A stretch of 5,556 bases of DNA, taken from the NCBI GenBank assembly GCA_003561595.1, contig PWWF01000171.1, positions 1-5,556 on the forward strand. The letters are read 5' to 3'. The position numbers and the translations under genes are program-made. The notes beneath the pieces were generated by a model. The model was not told the DNA's origin. It searched no databases and worked only from the letters and a program-made list of their open reading frames with translations. Numbering within the stretch: the first letter of the stretch is position 1; each line of letters opens with the position of its first letter. This DNA comes from Paracoccaceae bacterium (GTDB lineage: Bacteria > Pseudomonadota > Alphaproteobacteria > Rhodobacterales > Rhodobacteraceae). Of this stretch, positions 1 through 5,556 are shown in pieces.

Positions 1-1101
1 ATCGACAAGGATCAGCACGTCCGGAGATGTCAGCAGCAGGTCATCGACCGAGGGGCTTTCGATCAGTTCGGCGACCGGCTCCAGCGCCTGGCGCAGGTAG
101 AAGAAGGGCGAGAGCAGGTCGAGCGCCTCGCGCCCCTCGCGCCCTGTCAGCAGCGCCACCTTGCGCCGTTGCAGCGCGTCATCGGTCAGCGCCACGGCGC
201 CGGCGCTGCGCTCGCCCGTGATCTGGAAACGGGTGATGCGGTTGCGCAATTCGGGCTGCAAGGTCAGGTCCAGTTCGGCCACGGTTTCACCCGCGTCCAT
301 GGCCAATGTGCCTTGCGCGAGGATACGCTCGACCCCGGTGGGGTCGCGGCCATGGGCGGCGATCTCGATCTCCTGCGCGGGCTGGCCGGGGATGCGGTGG
401 ACCGGCAGATGGATGACCCCGTCGCGCAGGCTGGGCGGTGCCAGCGCTGTTATCGGGCGCGTGGTTTCAAACACGGTCAGCGGGCCACGGGAGTCCAGCG
501 CCTCGGTCAGTTCCGCGCGGTGGGGGTGTTCCAGCCCGTCGGACAGCCAGTAGCTTTCGACATCATCGGGCAAAAGCGCGGCCCAGTCGGCCACGGCATC
601 GGCGGCGGGCGCCCATGGCGCGGGGTCCAGCCCGGCGCGGCGTTCGACCCAGAAATCAGCGCTGCGAAAGCTGGTCTCGCCCGCGGGCAGGTCGGTCAGC
701 GGCACGATGGCCACGGGGCGGTCACTGCGCTGCGCCTCGGCCAGCAGGTCATCGACGCGGGCCATGCGCGCAGGCCAGTCGCGCGCGCTGGCCCAGGAGG
801 CATCGAGCACGATCAGAAGCGGGCCGGACCCGTCGCGCGCGGGCTGCGGGTTCAGCACCGGGCCGGAAAAGCCGAAGATCAGCGCCGCCACCGCCAGCGC
901 CCGCAGGATCAGCAGCCACAGCGGTGTCTTGTCGGTCTGTGTCGTTTCATCCTTCAGCCCGATCAGCAGCGCCACGCCCGGAAAGCGCCGGATCACCGGC
1001 GCGGGCGGCACAGCGCGCAGCAGCCACCACAACAGCGGCAGCGCCACCAGCGCGATCAGCAGCGCAGGCGTGGCAAAGCCAAGCGGGCCTAGCGTAAACA
1101 T
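1..1101 (-). CDS. BatA/DUF4159-type membrane protein, N-terminal part (cut by the window edge)
   Basis: The reading frame opens with ATG at 1101 and stays open for 367 codons to base 1, so the C-terminus is missing. The N-terminus has two hydrophobic segments, about residues 9-28 and 61-79, the pattern of the aerotolerance-regulator (BatA) N-terminal domain. A vWA-like segment follows: strand LLIVLD (95-100), a degenerate metal-site motif DASWA (100-104), and YWLSDG (184-189). The rest of the visible part looks like a beta-rich linker ending in another hydrophobic strand (DVLILVD). Full-length family members in Rhodobacterales are, from memory, around 900 residues, with a C-terminal DUF4159 domain; that part lies outside the window, so the name is inferred from the N-terminus and the moxR-DUF58 context. 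A purine-rich GGAGGG sits only 3 bases before the ATG, closer than usual. Third gene of the moxR operon, 28 bases after the DUF58 stop. Likely an inner-membrane partner of the MoxR/DUF58 pair; biochemical function unknown. Confidence 0.85.
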   Translation of the reverse strand, partial: MFTLGPLGFATPALLIALVALPLLWWLLRAVPPAPVIRRFPGVALLIGLKDETTQTDKTPLWLLILRALAVAALIFGFSGPVLNPQPARDGSGPLLIVLDASWASARDWPARMARVDDLLAEAQRSDRPVAIVPLTDLPAGETSFRSADFWVERRAGLDPAPWAPAADAVADWAALLPDDVESYWLSDGLEHPHRAELTEALDSRGPLTVFETTRPITALAPPSLRDGVIHLPVHRIPGQPAQEIEIAAHGRDPTGVERILAQGTLAMDAGETVAELDLTLQPELRNRITRFQITGERSAGAVALTDDALQRRKVALLTGREGREALDLLSPFFYLRQALEPVAELIESPSVDDLLLTSPDVLILVD

Positions 1102-1129
1102 CTACCCTCCGTCCTGCCGTGCCTGCGCA

Positions 1130-2004
1130 TCATCGCCCCTTTCCCGCGTCCAGCACCTGCCAGAGCGACATAAGCGCCTGCGCCGGGGGCTGGTCGGTAT
1201 GGTGTTGCAGCACCTGCCAGCCGGTTGCACGGGCAAGGGCCGCCAGCATGTCCTTGCGCGCCGCCAGCCGGTCGCGATAGCGCGCCTGCAGATCATTGGC
1301 GCGCAATGTTTCATGCCGCAATGCCCCGGCCATCGATTCAAAGATGGACCGGCCCTGATAGGGAAATTCCTCTTCCGCCGGGTCCAGCACATGCACAAGT
1401 GTTCCGCGCACGCCCCGGTCTGCCGCGCGGCCCACGGTTTCGCGCAGCGCCTCGGACGGGCCGAAGAAATCGGACAGGAACACGGCCTGCGAATGCGGCG
1501 GCAACAGCGCTTCGGGCGGGGTGCCGTAATCGCCCGAGGCATCGGGCGTGGCCAGCGCAAGGGCCAGCGTGTCAAGCTGCGCGCGCCCGGCGCGCGGCGG
1601 CTGATCGGGCATCAGCCCCACACGCTCGCCCCCTTTCACCAGCAGCACGGCCAGCGCCAGCCCCAGAACACGCGCCCGCGCGCCCTTGGTCACGCGCGAC
1701 TTGTGCCCGCTGAACCCCATCGCCTGCGAGGTATCGACCCAGAGCGTGACCGCCTGCGCGGCCTGCCATTCGGTTTCGCGGATGAAATGCACGTCCGAGC
1801 GCCCCGAGCGGCGCCAGTCGATCCGCGCGCCCGCATCTGACGGCCCGGCCTGCCGGTATTGCCAGAACTCATCACCCAGCCCGGCGCGCCTGCGCCCATG
1901 CGCGCCGGGCAGCACGGATGCGGCCAGATGCTCTGCCTGCGCCATCAGCGCGGGCAGGGGGGCGGCCAGCGCCTCGGCATCGGCGCGGAACTGGGCGACA
2001 TTGC

Positions 2005-2008
<4 letters not shown>
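1130..2008 (-). CDS. DUF58 domain protein (vWA-like), MoxR-associated
   Basis: A 292-residue protein. The DUF58 signature is clear: a basic stretch GRRRAGLGDEF (38-48), the core RIDWRRSGR (62-70), then a conserved E (78) before a vWA-like strand VTLWVDTSQAM (87-97). A second vWA-type strand ends in FLSDFF (177-182). The first metal-site motif reads DTSQA rather than the canonical DxSxS, so metal binding may be weak or lost. No signal peptide or convincing membrane segment is seen, so it is probably cytoplasmic or peripheral at the membrane. The start is a TTG whose first four bases (TTGA) overlap the moxR stop; GGAGG on the minus strand (plus 2016-2020) lies 7 bases upstream, which supports it over the next in-frame Met (residue 22). 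The overlap implies translational coupling with moxR. DUF58 proteins are regular genomic partners of MoxR ATPases and are thought to be their clients or adaptors; the exact role is not established. Confidence 0.93.
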
Positions 2009-3012
<1,004 letters not shown>

Positions 3013-3087
3013 TCGGGGCACTCCTTGCAGGGTAGACGGGCATGATTATGTGCCCCATCAGTGTGAGACATATCGCATGAGGGTCCA
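3013..3087. promoter_or_regulatory. Divergent promoter region between moxR and the DUF1285 gene, with a GGGCA-N8-TGCCC dyad
   Basis: This 75-base spacer must carry signals for both genes. It contains an inverted repeat, GGGCA (3038-3042) and TGCCC (3051-3055), separated by 8 AT-rich bases. On the minus strand the centre reads CATAAT (plus 3045-3050), a 5 of 6 match to a -10 box for moxR, but no good -35 box is found at the right distance. The dyad could be an operator or could be chance. No terminator or small ORF is convincing here. Confidence 0.4.
3021..3026 (-). promoter_or_regulatory. Ribosome binding site deciding the moxR start
   Basis: AAGGAG on the minus strand lies 8 bases before the ATG at 3012. 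It overlaps the alternative GTG at 3021, which argues against the longer frame. Confidence 0.75.
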
Positions 3088-3693
3088 ATGGCAAAAACCA
3101 CAGGCGAACAAAATAGCGTGACACCGTCGGCCAATGCCCTGGCCGAGGCGGCATCTGCCGCCAGCACGGGCAAGGGCCTGCCGCCGGTGCATCTGTGGGA
3201 CCCGCCCTTTTGCGGTGATCTGGACATGCGGATCGCGCGCGACGGCACATGGTTCTATCAGGGCACGCCCATAGGCCGCCCGGCACTGGTACGGCTGTTC
3301 TCGACCATCCTCAAGCGCGAGGGGGGCAAGTATTTTCTGGTCACCCCGGTCGAGAAGGTCGGCATCACCGTCGATGATGCGCCCTTTGTCGCCGTCGATT
3401 TCCGGGCCGAGGGGCAGGGCGAGGACCAGCGCCTGACCTTCGTGACCAATGTGGGTGATGAGGCAAGCGCCGGCCCCGAGCACCCTTTGCGCGTCATCCG
3501 CGACCCCGAGAGCGGAGAGCCCGCGCCCTATATCCACATCCGCGCGGGGCTGGAGGCGCTGATCGACCGCAAGAGTTTCTACCGGCTGGTCGATCTGGGG
3601 GCGCACGCCCCGCATGACGGGGCAGAGTGGTTCGGGCTGTGGTCGGGCAGCGTGTTCTTTCCGGTCATCCCGTCACAGGAACTGCCGGGCTGA
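3088..3693 (+). CDS. DUF1285 domain protein
   Basis: A 201-residue protein recognised as DUF1285. After a low-complexity Ala-rich leader (about 1-30) comes the conserved block: LWDPPFCGDLDMRI (36-49), DGTWFYQGTPIGRPALVRLF (52-71), YFLVTPVEK (82-90) and VDDAPFVAVDF (95-105). A second half contains YIHIRAGLEALIDRKSFYRL (148-167) and ends in WFGLWSGSVFFPV (181-193). The fold is mixed alpha/beta with no signal peptide or membrane segment, so it is probably cytoplasmic. The function of the family is unknown. The start ATG at 3088 has a weak GAGGG 4 bases upstream; an ATG at 3077 is in another frame that closes after 14 residues. It diverges from moxR, and from memory DUF1285 genes often neighbour the MoxR-DUF58-DUF4159 cluster in alphaproteobacteria, which hints at a functional link. 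It converges on ilvC, with a hairpin between them. Confidence 0.9.
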   Translation: MAKTTGEQNSVTPSANALAEAASAASTGKGLPPVHLWDPPFCGDLDMRIARDGTWFYQGTPIGRPALVRLFSTILKREGGKYFLVTPVEKVGITVDDAPFVAVDFRAEGQGEDQRLTFVTNVGDEASAGPEHPLRVIRDPESGEPAPYIHIRAGLEALIDRKSFYRLVDLGAHAPHDGAEWFGLWSGSVFFPVIPSQELPG

Positions 3694-3700
3694 CGGGGCG

Positions 3701-3724
3701 CGCGAGGCCCTTGCGGGCCTCGCG
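3701..3724. terminator. Hairpin between convergent genes, probable bidirectional terminator
   Basis: CGCGAGGCCC (3701-3710), loop TTGC, then GGGCCTCGCG (3715-3724): a perfect 10-bp, very GC-rich stem. It sits 7 bases after the DUF1285 stop and 6 bases after the ilvC stop (reading minus), the right place for a shared terminator. Neither side has a T-run, so intrinsic termination may be weak; it could instead protect 3' ends or assist Rho-dependent termination. Confidence 0.7.
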
Positions 3725-3730
3725 TCGGGC

Positions 3731-4816
<1,086 letters not shown>

Positions 4817-4824
4817 TCATATCT

Positions 4825-4862
4825 CGCAATTTTCGCGCAAATCCTGTAAGGATCATTCGCAA
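4825..4862. promoter_or_regulatory. Helically phased CGCAA repeats and ATCCT-GTA-AGGAT dyad, candidate Lrp-type operator
   Basis: CGCAA occurs at 4825-4829, 4836-4840 and 4858-4862, with offsets of 11 and 22 bases, so all three face the same side of the helix. The outer two extend to the identical heptamer TCGCAAT (4824-4830 and 4857-4863). Between the second and third lies a perfect 5-bp inverted repeat, ATCCT-GTA-AGGAT (4841-4853). The region is AT-rich compared with the genes around it and lies just upstream of the candidate ilvC -35 box. Lrp/AsnC proteins typically bind arrays of degenerate sites on one helix face, so this is a plausible target for the divergent regulator; the link is inference. 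Confidence 0.4.
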
Positions 4863-4884
4863 TAACTCCATAAACGAAGAAACC

Positions 4885-5343
4885 ATGCGCATTGATGACA
4901 CGGATCGCCGCCTGCTGCGCCAGCTTCTCGCCGCGCCAGAGGCCAGCACCGCCCAGCTCGCCGCCGCTGCCGGCATGACAGAGGCCACCTGCTGGCGGCG
5001 GCTGGAGCGGTTGCGCAGCAACGGCATCCTGCGCGGCCAGCACGCGGTCATCGACTGGCGCGCGCTGGGCTGGGCGGTCGAGGTCTCGCTCCGCATCACC
5101 CTCGACAAGACCAATCCGCGCGCCTTTGACGAATTCACCGCCGCCGCCCGGCAGGTCCCCGAAGTGCTTGAAATCCAGAGCTTTCTGGGCCGGGTCGATA
5201 TCCGCCTTAATGTCATTGCCCGCGACATGGCCCATTACCAGCAGGTCTATCGTGACAATATCCTGACCCTGCCCCATATCGCCGATCTCGAAGCGCTGAT
5301 GCACCTCTCCGACATCAAACACGCCGAAAGCCTGCCGCTGTGA
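4885..5343 (+). CDS. Lrp/AsnC-family transcriptional regulator
   Basis: A 152-residue protein, the standard Lrp/AsnC length. It opens with the typical DDTDRRLLRQL (4-14). The winged helix-turn-helix lies at about 20-50, with recognition helix MTEATCWRRLERL (31-43) and the wing NGILRGQHAVID (46-57). The C-terminal RAM ligand/oligomer domain runs from about 65 to 150 (VEVSLRITLD, then VPEVLEIQSFLGRVDIRLNV). The usual GxxDY turn is GRVDI here, with Tyr replaced by Ile. Lrp-type proteins form dimers to octamers, often bind an amino acid, and regulate amino acid metabolism, frequently including their own divergent neighbour. This gene diverges from ilvC across 131 bases, so control of ilvC and of itself is the obvious hypothesis. 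The ribosome site is weak (GAAGA upstream of ATG 4885). A second Lrp-type gene follows 97 bases downstream. Not named lrp because orthology to the global regulator cannot be shown. Confidence 0.93.
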   Translation: MRIDDTDRRLLRQLLAAPEASTAQLAAAAGMTEATCWRRLERLRSNGILRGQHAVIDWRALGWAVEVSLRITLDKTNPRAFDEFTAAARQVPEVLEIQSFLGRVDIRLNVIARDMAHYQQVYRDNILTLPHIADLEALMHLSDIKHAESLPL

Positions 5344-5440
5344 CTTTCATCTTTGTTCAAATATCCCGGGGGGCAGGCCCGTCGCCCGCAGTCCCGGCGC
5401 CCCGCCTGCGCTGGGGGGCAGCGCCCCCCGCAGCCCGCAC
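5344..5440. repeat. Spacer between the two lrp-type genes: AT-rich tract plus strong GC hairpins
   Basis: Directly after the first lrp stop is an AT-rich tract (5344-5364, with TTTGTTCAAATAT) leading into CCCGGGGGG. The 9-mer GGGGGGCAG occurs at 5368-5376 and again at 5413-5421. The second copy is in a hairpin: GGGGGGC (5413-5419), loop AGC, GCCCCCC (5423-5429), with an outer CTGCG (5406-5410) matching CGCAG (5429-5433). A competing stem GCGCT (5408-5412) with AGCGC (5420-5424) is possible. No T-run follows, so it is not a classic terminator. From memory, similar AAATATCCCGGGG plus GGGGGC-loop-GCCCCC stretches recur between genes in Rhodobacteraceae, suggesting a dispersed intergenic element; this needs a genome search. 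Confidence 0.5.
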
Positions 5441-5556
5441 ATGATCGCGCTCGACGCCACCGACCGCGCGCTGTTGCGCGCCCTTGCACAGGATGCCACC
5501 CAAAGCGCCAGCGCGCTGGGCCGTCAGCTTGGCCTCAGCCAGCCCGCGACCTGGCG
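5441..5556 (+). CDS. Second Lrp/AsnC-family regulator, N-terminal part (cut by the window edge)
   Basis: Thirty-eight full codons are visible from ATG 5441 to the right edge. The residues LDATDRALLRAL (4-15) and LGRQLGLSQPATW (26-38) are the first helices and start of the recognition helix of an Lrp/AsnC winged helix-turn-helix. They line up with the upstream paralogue: D-x-TDR-x-LLR-x-L near the start and a shared Trp in the recognition helix, but most other positions differ, so this is an old duplication or separate acquisition rather than a recent copy. Start choice rests on this alignment, since no Shine-Dalgarno is visible in the 11 bases before the ATG (GCAGCCCGCAC) and the nearest purine run is inside a hairpin. 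Translation may be weak, leaderless or structure-dependent. It probably follows the first gene in the same direction, possibly as an operon. The ligand domain lies outside the window. Confidence 0.85.
   Translation, partial: MIALDATDRALLRALAQDATQSASALGRQLGLSQPATW

Noticed and set aside
169..1092. Long plus-strand frames opposite the DUF4159-type gene
   Set aside because: Their products are low-complexity Arg/Gln/Pro-rich, while the minus strand gives a 367-residue frame with two membrane segments and a vWA-like domain in operon context.
3058..3615. A 185-codon minus-strand frame opposite the DUF1285 gene
   Set aside because: The plus strand matches a known domain family over the full length, and the minus frame has no recognisable motif.
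4885..5343. Siroheme decarboxylase subunit (NirD/L/G/H, AhbA/B) as an alternative for the paired Lrp-fold proteins
   Set aside because: The first protein keeps a normal Lrp helix-turn-helix and wing, and no heme biosynthesis or denitrification genes are nearby. Linkage to ilvC fits amino acid regulation better.

Overview
The window is GC-rich, tightly packed bacterial chromosome. Codon use, gene order and the protein families all point to an alphaproteobacterium, most likely Rhodobacterales (Rhodobacteraceae). This is judged from recognised families and context; no search was run. I see no mobile elements, tRNA or rRNA genes, or CRISPR arrays. No stretch over 300 bases lacks a gene.

Layout: (1) Positions 1-3012, minus strand, hold a three-gene operon read right to left: a MoxR-family AAA+ ATPase, a DUF58 protein with a vWA-like fold, and the N-terminal 367 residues of a membrane-anchored BatA/DUF4159-type protein that runs off the left edge. 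moxR and the DUF58 gene overlap by 4 bases (TTGA), and the DUF58 and DUF4159 genes are 28 bases apart. This is the MoxR/vWA envelope-associated module known in many alphaproteobacteria. (2) Positions 3088-3693, plus strand, encode a DUF1285 protein diverging from moxR across a 75-base gap. (3) A perfect 10-bp hairpin at 3701-3724 separates this gene from convergent ilvC. (4) Positions 3731-4753, minus strand, hold ilvC (class I ketol-acid reductoisomerase), complete with all expected catalytic residues. (5) A 131-base AT-richer divergent spacer follows, then an Lrp/AsnC-family regulator (4885-5343, plus). (6) After a 97-base spacer with strong GC hairpins, a second Lrp/AsnC-family regulator starts at 5441 and runs off the right edge.

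How the genes may work together: MoxR ATPases act as chaperones on vWA-domain partners, so moxR, DUF58 and DUF4159 probably form one functional system at the inner membrane. ilvC makes the dihydroxy acid precursors of valine, leucine and isoleucine. The Lrp-type genes beside it are natural candidates for amino-acid-responsive control of ilvC, and the spacer contains helically phased CGCAA repeats and a short dyad that fit such an operator.

Nothing here is a clearly new system. The points most worth a second look are the ilvC/lrp spacer, the tandem Lrp paralogues, the degenerate metal-site motifs in both vWA-like proteins, and the hairpins in front of the second Lrp gene.
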